A stretch of DNA of 64,000 nucleotides from JAAYJT01 sp037445555 (GCA_037445555.1 JBBIKG010000010.1:26789-90788); one strand, 5' to 3'. Counted from the stretch's first letter, positions 51,903-61,913 are shown. Translations and numbers: made by a program. The notes: generated by a model from the sequence alone, not told the origin.

Positions 51903-54305
51903 ATGCCCTTGCCAACCTACAGGTTCCAGTTTTTCTGGCCCCCTCTGAATTACACCCTATTAAATAACCTTTGCAAGGCATGTGTATTTAGCTTGCTGGC
52001 TTTTATTCCTGTGTATCTGTCTGCCGAACCTGTCCCGCCAAAAAACATCCTCAGCGGCTATGTTAAAGACGCGGTCAATGGGGAGGAACTCATTGGGGCA
52101 ACGATCATGGTGGTTGAACTAAAAACTGGCACTTCGACCAATGCGTACGGTTTTTATTCCCTCAACCTCGAAAAAGGCATTTACTCCATCAATGTATCAT
52201 TTGTCGGATATCAAACCAGGAAATTGTCTGTAGATCTCAGGCAAAACAAAACTCTCAACATCGAGCTTGAACCCGAACAGAAAATTCTCGGAGAAGTGGT
52301 TGTGACTTCTACCCGCCCTGACGATAATATCCTGAAACCAGTGATGAGCACAACGAAGATGGAAGCCAAAACCATTCAGCGAATACCGGCATTGTTTGGG
52401 GAGGTTGATATCATTAAGGCTATTCAGCTGCTACCCGGAGTGCAGTCGGCCAGCGAAGGCTCATCGGGTTTCAGCGTACGTGGGGGAACACCTGATCAAA
52501 ACCTGGTAATTATTGATGAAGCCACAGTGTATAATGCCTCGCATCTTATGGGGTTCTTCTCGATCTTTAACAACGATGCCGTCAAAGATGTCACTCTGTA
52601 TAAAGGTGATCTGCCCCCTTCAACTGGTGGAAGGCTCTCGTCGGTGCTAGATGTACGCATGCGGGATGGGAACAACAAGAAATTTGCCCTCACAGCGGGG
52701 GTAGGTAACATCTCAAGCCGCCTCACACTGGAAGGCCCGATTGTTAAAGACAACTCTTCATTTATTATTTCGGGCCGACGCACCTATGCCGATCTTTTTC
52801 TTCCGTTTGCCAAGGACAAGGAGCTCAGGGACAATAAACTTTATTTCTACGATTTCAATGTAAAACTGAATCACCGCATCAACGACAACAACCGAATATT
52901 TTTAAGCGGTTATCTCGGACGTGATATTCTAAAAACAGATTTTACTGATATCGGTTTTGGCAATCATACCATTACCATCCGGTGGAATCATCTCTTTTCC
53001 CGCCAGCTTTTTTCAAACTTCAGTATCATTAAGAGCCGATATGATTATAATTTTACCACCCCTCCATACGATGTCTTTTCGTTCACCTGGGATTCGAGGC
53101 TGGCAGAATACGGACTCAAGGCAGATTTCACCTATTTTGCCAGGCCAGACGTCACCCTTAGGTTTGGCGCTGCTTCGGCGTTGAATCTTTTCGATCCCGG
53201 GATTACGAAAGGCACCTCCATCCGTAGTATTGTCGGAAATTTTTCACTTCCCCGCCAGCGTTCGCTAAATCATGCACTGTATGCCGGAGCGGAGCAACAC
53301 CTTAGCGACCGTCTGCTTGTAAAGTATGGGGCTAGATTTTCTTTGTTGCAGAATGTTGGTCCTGCAAAAGTTATCACCTACAATGCCGATTTCTTAAAGA
53401 TCGACTCAATAAACTACTCAAGCGGTGATATTTATCAGAATTATCCGGGTATCGAACCCCGGTTGGGAATAAATTACACCCTCACCTCTACCTCTTCCGT
53501 AAAAGCCAGTTATTCGCGTACAAGGCAATTTATGCACCAGGCCCAAAATTCTGCCGCTGGAACGCCATTCGATATCTGGTTTTCGTCAAGTCCGAACATA
53601 AAACCCCAAGTTGCCGATCAGTTTGCCATAGGCTATTTCAGGAACTTCAGGCAAAACACCATCGAGACATCTGTGGAGGCTTATTATAAAACCATGAAAA
53701 ACAGTATTGACTTCAAAGATCACGCCTCACTGGTGCTAAATCCCGAACTTGATGCGGAGCTAAGGTTTGGCAGATCATGGTCTTACGGTTTTGAGTTCCT
53801 TATGCGTATTTATCAAAACCGTCTGAACGGATGGGTTGGCTACACCTTCAGTGTCAGCCGTCGGAAGTTTGAACACATCAACCATGGAAAAACCTATCCT
53901 TCACCGTACGACCGGCCTCATGATGTGTCAGTGGTGCTGAACTATGATATCACACCGCGGTTGGTTGCCTCCTTCAACTGGATCTATTCCACGGGGTCAC
54001 CACTCACACTGCCCGTTGGCAAGGCTGTGGTTGGCAATATGACCATCCCAATTTATTCGGACCGCAACGCCTATCGCCTGCCAGCATACCACAGAAGCGA
54101 CGTTTCCCTGATACTCAAGAACAGGAAAAAACCGGGCCGCAGGTGGGAAAGTGAATGGAATGTATCAGTGTACAACATATATGCACGCAAGAACACCTGG
54201 GCCATCAATTTCTTCCCTGAAGAGGATGATCCGCGGTCGTACTACGCCTTAAAGATTTACCTGTTTTCGGCCGTACCGGCCATCAGCTACAACTTCAAGT
54301 TTTAG
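51903..54305 (+). CDS. TonB-dependent outer-membrane receptor with carboxypeptidase-like N-domain
   Basis: 800 residues from the ATG at 51903. An earlier in-frame start at 51825 lies inside the terminator stem. A signal peptide (FSLLAFIPVYLSAE) precedes a CarboxypepD_reg-like domain (about 25-115, GYVKDAVNGEELIGATIMV), then a plug (IKAIQLLPGVQSASEGSSGFSVRGG) and a 22-strand barrel ending in a terminal Phe (AISYNFKF). It lacks a SusD partner; the next gene is a DUF4249 lipoprotein, a frequent neighbour of such receptors. Substrate unknown. A weak TATTTTTG lies at 51860-51867. Confidence 0.9.
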   Translation: MPLPTYRFQFFWPPLNYTLLNNLCKACVFSLLAFIPVYLSAEPVPPKNILSGYVKDAVNGEELIGATIMVVELKTGTSTNAYGFYSLNLEKGIYSINVSFVGYQTRKLSVDLRQNKTLNIELEPEQKILGEVVVTSTRPDDNILKPVMSTTKMEAKTIQRIPALFGEVDIIKAIQLLPGVQSASEGSSGFSVRGGTPDQNLVIIDEATVYNASHLMGFFSIFNNDAVKDVTLYKGDLPPSTGGRLSSVLDVRMRDGNNKKFALTAGVGNISSRLTLEGPIVKDNSSFIISGRRTYADLFLPFAKDKELRDNKLYFYDFNVKLNHRINDNNRIFLSGYLGRDILKTDFTDIGFGNHTITIRWNHLFSRQLFSNFSIIKSRYDYNFTTPPYDVFSFTWDSRLAEYGLKADFTYFARPDVTLRFGAASALNLFDPGITKGTSIRSIVGNFSLPRQRSLNHALYAGAEQHLSDRLLVKYGARFSLLQNVGPAKVITYNADFLKIDSINYSSGDIYQNYPGIEPRLGINYTLTSTSSVKASYSRTRQFMHQAQNSAAGTPFDIWFSSSPNIKPQVADQFAIGYFRNFRQNTIETSVEAYYKTMKNSIDFKDHASLVLNPELDAELRFGRSWSYGFEFLMRIYQNRLNGWVGYTFSVSRRKFEHINHGKTYPSPYDRPHDVSVVLNYDITPRLVASFNWIYSTGSPLTLPVGKAVVGNMTIPIYSDRNAYRLPAYHRSDVSLILKNRKKPGRRWESEWNVSVYNIYARKNTWAINFFPEEDDPRSYYALKIYLFSAVPAISYNFKF

Positions 54306-54316
54306 AATTCGCTCAC

Positions 54317-55189
54317 ATGATTTGTGTAGGTAAATATTGCACACCCCTGCTCCAAACCAGGATCCTATTAAGCCTGGCAGTGGTACTACTGTTGGCTGTC
54401 TCATGTACAGAACGTATTACCCTTGATCTCGACTCAACCTATAGCCGGCTGGTTGTTGAGGGGCAAATCACTACCGTTGCTACCACTCACCAAATAAAGC
54501 TGAGCAGAACACTTGATTTTTACAGCACCCAGGCTCCTCAACCTGTGACAGGCGCACAAGTGACTCTCAGCGATGGAAAAAGTTCCATAGTACTGAATGA
54601 AAACAAGCAGCAGCAAGGCACCTATGAAACGCCTCTCAGATTTGCAGGGACCGTCGGTACTACATACAAACTAAACATTCGATTGAACGAAGAAATTGGC
54701 GGTTATAAAAACTATGAGGCTTCCTGCTTGATCCGACCCACCGAACAGCCCGACCATATCAAGCTCGCATATCATTCAGGGTGGAATGGAGGAACATGGG
54801 AAATAAGGCTCTACGCGCGCGACCCCCAAACCGATGATTTTTATATGTTCCATGTCCACCGCAACAGGGTTCTGCTCACCGATACCCTATCCAAAGTGTT
54901 TGTGATCGACGACCGGTTTTTCAATGGCAATTACGCCAATGGCGTTGGTGTGGCATTCATTGGAGGAAACAACCCGCGCGAGAGGCTGGTGAAAGGTGAC
55001 ACCGTGACTCTGATGGTCGCCAATATTACCAAGGAATACGCCAAATTCATACAGGCTTTGCAGAGCGAACGTTTTCATGTTCCGTTGTTCGGAGGACCTC
55101 CTGCCAATGTACAGGGCAATGTCAGCAATGGAGCCATAGGATTTTTTGCTGCCTATCAGCCACGCTATGCCTCGGTCATTTATAAATAA
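54317..55189 (+). CDS. DUF4249 lipoprotein
   Basis: 290 residues. Lipobox LLAVSC (Cys30) and the mature start CTERITLDLDSTYSRLVVEGQIT are the opening of DUF4249 proteins. An Ig-like first half (VTGAQVTLSDG) is followed by a beta-rich half with DPQTDDFYMFHV and IDDRFFNGNYANGVGV. DUF4249 genes regularly follow TonB-dependent receptors in Bacteroidota; an accessory surface role is assumed, not shown. It begins 11 bases after the receptor stop, so the two form an operon. Confidence 0.87.
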   Translation: MICVGKYCTPLLQTRILLSLAVVLLLAVSCTERITLDLDSTYSRLVVEGQITTVATTHQIKLSRTLDFYSTQAPQPVTGAQVTLSDGKSSIVLNENKQQQGTYETPLRFAGTVGTTYKLNIRLNEEIGGYKNYEASCLIRPTEQPDHIKLAYHSGWNGGTWEIRLYARDPQTDDFYMFHVHRNRVLLTDTLSKVFVIDDRFFNGNYANGVGVAFIGGNNPRERLVKGDTVTLMVANITKEYAKFIQALQSERFHVPLFGGPPANVQGNVSNGAIGFFAAYQPRYASVIYK

Positions 55190-55273
55190 AAACCGGTCGC
55201 TGCGGGGTAAGAAATGCACCCCCGATAATACATTGACAACTTAGTCTTATCTTTGGTACTAAATTTAGCTGTC

Positions 55274-56632
55274 ATGGACGAAAGCTCTTTCTTTGCCCTA
55301 TCGCCTGTCGATGGCCGGTATCGAAAACAAACGGATGTGCTGGCCGCGTATTTCTCAGAGGCCGCCCTCATTCGTCACCGTATTCTGGTCGAGGTTGAGT
55401 ACTTTATTGCGCTCTGCCAGCTGGGGTTGCCTCAGCTCCGGGACTTCGATAAAAAAATGTACAGCTCCTTGAGGAGCATAGCCGAAAACATCACCTCCGA
55501 TGACCTGAAGCGTATCAAAGACATTGAATCTGTAACCAACCACGATGTCAAGGCTGTTGAATATTTCCTTCGCGAGAAGTTTGAATCGTTGCAGCTGAGT
55601 GACTTCAGGGAGTTTATCCATTTCGGCCTCACCTCCCAGGACGTTAACAATACGGCTCAACCAGTTGCGCTGAAGATGGCGCACCAGCATGTACTCATGC
55701 CAATGCTGGATGAGCTCATCGCAAAAATATCTGCCTTGGCCAAGGAATGGAAAGATGTGCCTATGCTTGCCTTCACTCACGGGCAACCTGCATCACCTAC
55801 GATGGTAGGAAAGGAGTTCCTGGTATTCGTAGAGAGATTTCAGCTCCAGGTTTCCGCACTGAGAAACACGACATTTTATGGCAAGTTCGGGGGGGCTACT
55901 GGCAATCTGAACGCTCATTATGCCGCGTATCCCGACATTGACTGGCATGCCTTTGCCGATGACTTCCTTAATGAATCGCTTGGCCTGGTGCGGTACAAAA
56001 TCACCACCCAGGTTGAGCATTATGATATGCTTGCTGCCTATTTCGACAACCTGAAACGGATCAATACCATCCTTACTGACTTTTGCCGTGATGTGTGGCT
56101 CTACATTTCCATGGATTACTTCAACCAGAAAATCGTCAAAAGTGAGGTTGGATCATCGGCCATGCCACATAAAGTCAATCCCATCGATTTCGAAAATGCG
56201 GAAGGAAATCTTGGAGTATCCAACGCATTGCTTGAATTTATGGCTGCCAAGCTTCCCGTATCAAGGCTGCAGCGTGACCTAACCGACAGCACCGTATTGC
56301 GTAACACGGGTGTGGCATTGGCACATATGCTCATTGCCGTCAGGTCGGTACAGAAAGGGCTCAATAAACTGGTTCTGAATCGTCAGGCCGTCTACAAAGA
56401 CCTTGATAACAACTGGATGATAATTGCCGAAGGCATTCAGACCATACTCAGACGCGAAGGATATCCCGATCCCTATGGCGTGCTGAAAGACCTCACACGA
56501 TCTGACCGGCTCATCACTAGGGAAGTGTTGCAAGATTTCATCAATCAACTGGAAATTTCCAACAGGGTAAAAGCTGAGCTCCTGCAGCTCTCGCCGTTTA
56601 CCTACACGGGCAGGATAGGTTCATCCGAATAA
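55274..56632 (+). CDS. purB: Adenylosuccinate lyase
   Basis: 452 residues from the ATG at 55274. Catalyses two steps in purine synthesis (SAICAR to AICAR, adenylosuccinate to AMP). It opens with FFALSPVDGRYRKQT as in the long proteobacterial-type PurB, has the catalytic-loop signature GSSAMPHKVNPIDFENAEGN, and substrate residues in THGQPASPTMVGKE. TATCTTTG at 55248-55255 could be its -7 element; the spacing to a TTG is poor. PurD is 6.4 kb downstream but not linked. Confidence 0.96.
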   Translation: MDESSFFALSPVDGRYRKQTDVLAAYFSEAALIRHRILVEVEYFIALCQLGLPQLRDFDKKMYSSLRSIAENITSDDLKRIKDIESVTNHDVKAVEYFLREKFESLQLSDFREFIHFGLTSQDVNNTAQPVALKMAHQHVLMPMLDELIAKISALAKEWKDVPMLAFTHGQPASPTMVGKEFLVFVERFQLQVSALRNTTFYGKFGGATGNLNAHYAAYPDIDWHAFADDFLNESLGLVRYKITTQVEHYDMLAAYFDNLKRINTILTDFCRDVWLYISMDYFNQKIVKSEVGSSAMPHKVNPIDFENAEGNLGVSNALLEFMAAKLPVSRLQRDLTDSTVLRNTGVALAHMLIAVRSVQKGLNKLVLNRQAVYKDLDNNWMIIAEGIQTILRREGYPDPYGVLKDLTRSDRLITREVLQDFINQLEISNRVKAELLQLSPFTYTGRIGSSE

Positions 56633-56642
56633 CCACGCCATT

Positions 56643-57521
56643 ATGAAGGTTACAGGTTTTACGTTTGTACGTAATGCTATAAAATTCGACTATCCTGTGG
56701 TGGAATCCATCACGTCTATTTTGCCTCTGTGTGATGAGTTTGTGGTGGCTGTCGGAAAATCTGAAGACCAAACCCTTGACCTGATCCAATCGATCGGTTC
56801 GCCCAAAATCCGGATCATGGAGACGGTATGGGACGACAAGCTAAGGCAGGGAGGACAGGTGCTTGCCGACGAAACCAACAAGGCGATGGATGCCATCGGC
56901 GCTGACACGCAATGGGCATTCTACCTGCAGGCCGATGAGGTAGTTCATGAAAAATATCATGACATCATCAGCAAAGCCATGCATGCTTATCTCGACGACC
57001 GGCGGGTGGAGGGACTCTTACTGAACTATACACACTTTTACGGTTCCTATTCATATACAGGCGCCTCACGAAGATGGTATCGCCGCGAGATCCGTATCAT
57101 CCGGCATAATCCCCTTATCCGGTCGTACAGGGATGCTCAGGGGTTCAGAATTCAAAACCGTAAATTAAAAGTTATACTTGTCCCGGCTGCAATCTATCAC
57201 TACGGATGGGTTAAACCGCCCGCCATTCAGCAGCTTAAGGCGAAATCATTCCACAAACTCTGGCACAATGATCGCTGGGTTGAAGAGAATGTGAGTCCTG
57301 GTGAAAATTTCAATTATTCGAAAATTGATGAGCTAGCGCTGTTCACCGGAACACATCCCAAAGTAATGCAAGCGCGTATCGAGGCAAAAAACTGGCAGTT
57401 CGACTACGAGCCCACGTATAAAACCGCACGCTTCAAAGATGCCGTTTTGCTCGAAATTGAGAATCTAACAGGCTGGAGATTGTTCGAATACCGCAACTAC
57501 AAACTCCTAGGTAGGTTTTGA
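56643..57521 (+). CDS. Glycosyltransferase family 2-like protein
   Basis: 292 residues. The N-terminal half has the GT-A opening (VTGFTFVRNAIKFDYPVVES), an SEDQTLDLI-type segment and FYLQADEVVHE in place of the DxD region. This resembles the Bacteroidota GT2 set with a D-E-V instead of DxD. The rest (residues 130-290) has no assigned domain. Acceptor and sugar unknown; cell-envelope glycan synthesis is likely given the neighbouring exporter. It starts 11 bases after purB. Confidence 0.8.
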   Translation: MKVTGFTFVRNAIKFDYPVVESITSILPLCDEFVVAVGKSEDQTLDLIQSIGSPKIRIMETVWDDKLRQGGQVLADETNKAMDAIGADTQWAFYLQADEVVHEKYHDIISKAMHAYLDDRRVEGLLLNYTHFYGSYSYTGASRRWYRREIRIIRHNPLIRSYRDAQGFRIQNRKLKVILVPAAIYHYGWVKPPAIQQLKAKSFHKLWHNDRWVEENVSPGENFNYSKIDELALFTGTHPKVMQARIEAKNWQFDYEPTYKTARFKDAVLLEIENLTGWRLFEYRNYKLLGRF

Positions 57522-57557
57522 GAACCGTATCAGGCCACATTCAAACGCTTTATTATC

Positions 57558-57565
57558 TACCTTTG
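57558..57565 (+). promoter_or_regulatory. -7 element before the exporter gene
   Basis: TACCTTTG, the same core as the rRNA promoters, 37 bases before the ATG at 57603. No TTG at the right distance upstream. Confidence 0.45.
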
Positions 57566-57602
57566 CCCCGTCGATATACGATCCCGTACCGAAGTGATTC
57601 AA

Positions 57603-59450
57603 ATGAAAAAGATCCGGGCAATTCTAGGCTACCTTATTCCTTACCGCTCAAGGGTTGCACTAAATATTGTCTTCAACCTGCTATCGGTCATCTTCTCGCT
57701 TTTCAGCCTCACGCTTCTCATCCCTTTTCTCTCTATCCTCTTCAATACCCAGGCGCGCATCACCGCCCTAATGCCTCTGAGCCTCGAGTATGCTCGTACC
57801 CACAGCCTCGGAGTATGGGAAATCGTAAAGAATAACTTTAATTACTACCTGAGTCAACTCGTTGATAACCAAGGTAGCGCCTATGCTCTGGTATTTATCG
57901 GAGTACTGGTAATCATCACATCCCTGCTCAAGACCGGATTCAAGTACCTGTCGCTTTATCATCTGACCGCCCTCCGCAACGGGGTGGTAAAAGATCTTCG
58001 TACAAAAATTTACAACAAATCTGTCGATCTTCCGCTGTCCTATTATTCAAATGAGCGCAAAGGTGACATCATGAGCCGGATGACCAGCGATGTACAGATT
58101 ATTGAATCAAGCATCGTAAGCTCTCTTGAAATGCTTTTTGCCGATCCCATCACGATTGTGGTATACATGGCGGGCCTTTTAATGATGAGTCCGCATCTGA
58201 CTCTCTTCGTATTCATTTTGCTGCCTGTCAGCGCGTTAATTATCGGGCAGCTTGGCAAAACGCTTCGAAAATCAGCTCTCAAGGGCCAGCAAATGATGGG
58301 CATGATTCTCTCGCTGCTGGAAGAAACACTTGGCGGCCTTAAAATCATTAAGGCGTTCAACAGCGAGGACAGGATCAAGCACCGGTTTGATGAGCAAAAT
58401 ATTAGGTACACGCGTGTGATGAACAAGATCATGCGGCGGCAATACCTCGCCACACCTTTGAGCGAGTTTCTGGGTACTGTCGTCGTCATCATCATCATGT
58501 GGTATGGCGGGGCACTTGTGCTGGGACAAAAGTCGGTACTCAGGCCAGAGGATTTTATTGGATACCTCGTGGTTTTTTCCCAAATCATTCACCCGGCCAA
58601 ATCCTTCAGCACGGCATGGTACAATGTGCAGAAAGGGCTGGCCAGTGTGGATCGTGTTAATCAGATTCTGAAAGCCAATGTAGCCATTGCCGAATTGCCT
58701 GATGCCAGGCCTATCAGCAATTTCACCGACAGCATTGAATTCCGGAACCTCAGCTTTTCATACACACACGAACCCGTGCTTAAAAATATCAACCTGAAGA
58801 TCCCTAAAGGTCAGACTGTGGCGTTGGTAGGGCAGTCTGGAGCCGGTAAAACCACCACGGCAGATCTGTTGCCAAGGTTTTTTGAAGCTACAGAAGGTGA
58901 GATACTCATTGATGGTATTCCAATCAGGCAAGTTCGTATCAAAGATTTGCGCAATCTTATGGGTATCGTGACTCAGGAGCCTATCCTATTTAACGACACC
59001 ATATTTAACAACATCGCCTTTGGCGTCGAAAACGCCACCTACGAAGAGGTGCGCAAGTCTGCTGAAGTAGCCAATGCGCTCGAATTCATCGAGGCCAATA
59101 AAGATGGTTTCCAGGCGAACATAGGCGACCGGGGTACCAAACTTTCGGGCGGCCAGCGGCAGCGGCTCAGCATAGCCCGTGCCGTGCTGAAAAACCCACC
59201 TATTCTTATTCTGGACGAGGCCACCTCATCCCTCGATGTTGAATCGGAAAGGCTGGTACAGGATGCCTTAAGCAAGCTTATGAAAAGCCGAACATCCATT
59301 GTCATAGCACACCGGTTATCCACGGTGGTCAATGCCGATTTGATCTGTGTGCTCCACATGGGCGAAATTGCGGAAAAAGGCAACCACACCGAGCTGATGG
59401 CCAAGAAAGGATTGTACTACAAGCTGCATAGTATGCAGGTATTTGCCTGA
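57603..59450 (+). CDS. ABC exporter, MsbA/lipid A flippase-like
   Basis: 615 residues from the ATG at 57603; a GTG at 57594 is the alternative. A type 1 ABC exporter half-transporter: six membrane helices in residues about 1-320, then an ATPase domain with Walker A (GQSGAGKTT), Q-loop, signature LSGGQRQRL, Walker B ILILDEATSS and the switch His in VIAHRLS. The first periplasmic loop between helices 1 and 2 is longer than in E. coli MsbA. Exports lipids, glycolipids or peptides; the specific substrate is inferred only from similarity to MsbA. Confidence 0.9.
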   Translation: MKKIRAILGYLIPYRSRVALNIVFNLLSVIFSLFSLTLLIPFLSILFNTQARITALMPLSLEYARTHSLGVWEIVKNNFNYYLSQLVDNQGSAYALVFIGVLVIITSLLKTGFKYLSLYHLTALRNGVVKDLRTKIYNKSVDLPLSYYSNERKGDIMSRMTSDVQIIESSIVSSLEMLFADPITIVVYMAGLLMMSPHLTLFVFILLPVSALIIGQLGKTLRKSALKGQQMMGMILSLLEETLGGLKIIKAFNSEDRIKHRFDEQNIRYTRVMNKIMRRQYLATPLSEFLGTVVVIIIMWYGGALVLGQKSVLRPEDFIGYLVVFSQIIHPAKSFSTAWYNVQKGLASVDRVNQILKANVAIAELPDARPISNFTDSIEFRNLSFSYTHEPVLKNINLKIPKGQTVALVGQSGAGKTTTADLLPRFFEATEGEILIDGIPIRQVRIKDLRNLMGIVTQEPILFNDTIFNNIAFGVENATYEEVRKSAEVANALEFIEANKDGFQANIGDRGTKLSGGQRQRLSIARAVLKNPPILILDEATSSLDVESERLVQDALSKLMKSRTSIVIAHRLSTVVNADLICVLHMGEIAEKGNHTELMAKKGLYYKLHSMQVFA

Positions 59451-59514
59451 CATCCGATTATGTCTTGAGTGTAGATTTCCTGATACGGTTTTTCAGACCT
59501 CCCTAGAATACCAC

Positions 59515-59544
59515 TTGCGCTGTGGATGAAAACCCTTAACTTTG
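59515..59544 (+). promoter_or_regulatory. Promoter of the DUF5606 gene
   Basis: TTG at 59515-59517, 19-base spacer, TAACTTTG at 59537-59544, 19 bases before the ATG. Perfect geometry. Confidence 0.7.
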
Positions 59545-59562
59545 CACGCATAGGAAATAAGT

Positions 59563-60021
59563 ATGAAAATGGAAGAAAACACGCTGAAACTCGGAAAAAT
59601 CCTATCAATTACCGGCAAACCCGGGTTGTTTAAAATCATAGCTCAAGCTAAGACCGGGATGATTGTTGAATCGCTTCTCGACGGTAAACGATCAAAGGTG
59701 TTCACTCACGACAAGATCAGTGCACTGGACGAAATCAGTGTATTCACCGATTCGGGCGAGAAGCCTCTCAGGGAAGTTTTTCAGCAGATTCAGAAAAGGA
59801 ATCCCGCTCAGCCTGCGCCCGACGTAAAAGCAGAAAGCAATGAGCTTGTCGGCTTTTTCGAGGAGTTCCTTCCTGACTATGACAGGCAGCGCCTCTATGT
59901 TTCGCATATGAGAAAAATATGTGCATGGTACAATCTGCTGCTTGAAAAAGAATTGCTTTACCTGCTAGAAGAATCCGACACAAGCAGCGATAAAAGAGCC
60001 GAGGAAGTTGCAGGTACATAG
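59563..60021 (+). CDS. DUF5606 protein
   Basis: 152 residues, cytosolic. The start KLGKILSITGKPGLFKIIAQ and IVESLLDGKR match DUF5606, a small conserved protein of Bacteroidota of unknown function. A second part (90-140, FFEEFLPDYDRQRLYVSHMRKICAWYNLL, in segments) is helical. The gene stands alone with its own well-formed promoter, downstream of the exporter. The tail ends in an acidic, poorly conserved stretch. No binding or catalytic motif is visible. Confidence 0.8.
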   Translation: MKMEENTLKLGKILSITGKPGLFKIIAQAKTGMIVESLLDGKRSKVFTHDKISALDEISVFTDSGEKPLREVFQQIQKRNPAQPAPDVKAESNELVGFFEEFLPDYDRQRLYVSHMRKICAWYNLLLEKELLYLLEESDTSSDKRAEEVAGT

Positions 60022-60073
60022 GCGGCGTCCGAATAAAAGATATAGACAATGAGACTTTATCAGCCAGAAAATA

Positions 60074-60140
60074 ACCGGGTGCCAAGCCTGTCGCAAGGCA
60101 TAAATTGATAATAGTGTGACGTTTCGGCATCACACCCGGT
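60074..60140 (+). promoter_or_regulatory. Structured region upstream of pyrK
   Basis: ACCGGGTG (60074-60081) is the reverse complement of CACCCGGT (60133-60140). Between them lie a GCCT/AGGC hairpin (60086-60099) and GTGTGACG / CGGCATCACAC (60114-60135). The last hairpin shares three bases with the outer helix, so the two can compete. Such an arrangement fits a leader switch for pyrKD or a 3' structure of the DUF5606 message; the sequence shows only the pairing. Confidence 0.5.
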
Positions 60141-60204
60141 AGCAAATAAAAGCTCAACGACTCGTTTTGACCTTTGAAACGGCCTCTATCTACACCTCTA
60201 GGCT

Positions 60205-61005
60205 ATGAAAAAATTCATCCAGGATTTTTTAATCCTGCAAAACAGCAAACTCAATGCTCAGCATTTTGTGCTCGAGCTTCAGGCGCCCGAAACGCTTCCA
60301 TGCATCGAGGCCGGCCAATTTGCCGAAGTGTTGGTTCCGGGAAACCCTGATGTCTTTCTTCGCAGGCCTTTCTCGATTCACGATGTTGACCGCAGGAAAA
60401 ACATCATTAAACTGTACATAAAGATTGTGGGAAAAGGCACAGCCTCGCTTGCCTCTTCACAACCTGGAAATTCACTCAATATCATCTATCCGCTCGGAAA
60501 GGGGTTTACCCTTCCCAGTCACAATCAGGTTTTGGTGGTAGGTGGCGGCTGTGGCATTGCTCCGTTGCTTTTACTTTGTCATCAACTGGCTGATGTAGGA
60601 CATCAACCCGACATTGTGCTGGGGGGGCGCACCGCTTTGGACCTGGCCATCTGCGATTCGTTTGCAGCCTACGGCAAGGTGCATCTGATCACAGAAGACG
60701 GATCGGTCGGAGAACAAGGTCTGGCCACACAGCATTCCTTGCTGCTAGCCCTTCCATTTTCTTATAAAACCATCTTTGCCTGCGGCCCCACTCCTATGCT
60801 GAAGGCAGTAGATGAGCTGGCAGCAAGGCAGGGGGCTGACTGCCAGGTTTCGCTTGAAAACACGATGGCCTGCGGCATAGGTGCCTGTTTGTGCTGCGTG
60901 GTGAAGACTACTACCGGAAACCGGTGCGTATGCACCGATGGGCCGGTGTTCGACACCCGCGAACTTGCCGGATGGTATCAGCCCATAGTAAAATGTGATC
61001 TATGA
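60205..61005 (+). CDS. pyrK: Dihydroorotate dehydrogenase electron-transfer subunit
   Basis: 266 residues. FAD and [2Fe-2S] subunit passing electrons from dihydroorotate oxidation to NAD+. FAD-binding domain RRPFSIHDVD (residues 52-61), the NAD-binding half with VVGGGCGIAPLLLL and FACGPTPMLKAV, and cluster cysteines in ACGIGACLCC and the following CVC. It overlaps pyrD by 4 bp (ATGA), as in the type 1B operon. Confidence 0.95.
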   Translation: MKKFIQDFLILQNSKLNAQHFVLELQAPETLPCIEAGQFAEVLVPGNPDVFLRRPFSIHDVDRRKNIIKLYIKIVGKGTASLASSQPGNSLNIIYPLGKGFTLPSHNQVLVVGGGCGIAPLLLLCHQLADVGHQPDIVLGGRTALDLAICDSFAAYGKVHLITEDGSVGEQGLATQHSLLLALPFSYKTIFACGPTPMLKAVDELAARQGADCQVSLENTMACGIGACLCCVVKTTTGNRCVCTDGPVFDTRELAGWYQPIVKCDL

Positions 61006-61913
61006 AAAATCTTGAAGTTCAGATAAACCAACTTTCCCTGCGCAATCCGGTGATGACAGCCTCGGGCACATTTGGTTACGGGTATGAGTATCAGGATTTT
61101 GTAGATCTCTCAAAACTCGGAGGTATCATCGTTAAAGCCACCACAGGCAATCTGCGCGAGGGCAATACCTACCCGCGCATGGCCGAAACCCGGATGGGCA
61201 TGCTCAATTCAGTAGGATTACAGAATAAAGGCGTTGATTATTTCATATCTCATATTTACCCTATGATTAAGGATTACCCTACGCAGGTAATCGTAAACGT
61301 ATCCGGGTCAACCATAGAAGAATATGAGGAAGTGGCCTCCAAAGTCAATACGCTCCAAAATATCCCGGCTATAGAGCTTAATATATCATGCCCAAACGTT
61401 AAAGAAGGCGGCATGGCGTTTGGCACTACCTGCGCCTCTGCCCAGATGGTGACCCGGGCGGTTAGGAAGGTGTACGACAAGCTTCTGATCGTCAAACTTT
61501 CGCCCAACGTGACAAATATTGTCGAGATCGCTGACTCCGTAGCCAGCGAAGGGGCTGATTGTCTTTCGCTTATCAATACATTACTTGGCATGGCTATCGA
61601 TGCCGAGAAGCGAAAACCTGTTCTAAGCACCATCACCGGAGGTTTGTCCGGCCCGGCTATCAAGCCTGTGGCACTGCGTATGGTTTACCAGGTGCACAAA
61701 GCAGTCAAACTGCCTATAATAGGTATCGGAGGTATCGCCAGTGCTGTTGACGCTATTGAATTTATGCTTGCCGGAGCATCTGCCATTCAGGTCGGTACAG
61801 CCAATTTTATTGACCCATCGGTAAGCATGAAGATTGTGGAAGGCATAGACCTGTACCTCGAAAGGCATGGCATTGAGGATGTAAATGAGCTTATCGGTGC
61901 TCTTCAGGTATAG
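61002..61913 (+). CDS. pyrD: Dihydroorotate dehydrogenase, type 1B catalytic subunit
   Basis: 303 residues. FMN TIM barrel converting dihydroorotate to orotate in pyrimidine synthesis. Class-1 features: KNLEVQINQLSLRNPVMTASG start, active-site Cys in ELNISCPNVKEGG, phosphate-binding IGIGGIASAVDAIEFMLAGAS. Works as a heterotetramer with PyrK (overlapping gene), using NAD+ rather than fumarate or quinone. Confidence 0.96.
   Translation: MKNLEVQINQLSLRNPVMTASGTFGYGYEYQDFVDLSKLGGIIVKATTGNLREGNTYPRMAETRMGMLNSVGLQNKGVDYFISHIYPMIKDYPTQVIVNVSGSTIEEYEEVASKVNTLQNIPAIELNISCPNVKEGGMAFGTTCASAQMVTRAVRKVYDKLLIVKLSPNVTNIVEIADSVASEGADCLSLINTLLGMAIDAEKRKPVLSTITGGLSGPAIKPVALRMVYQVHKAVKLPIIGIGGIASAVDAIEFMLAGASAIQVGTANFIDPSVSMKIVEGIDLYLERHGIEDVNELIGALQV

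Noticed and set aside
55190..55273. Small GGGGT/ACCCC hairpin between the DUF4249 gene and purB
   Set aside because: Five pairs and no T-run; could be chance.
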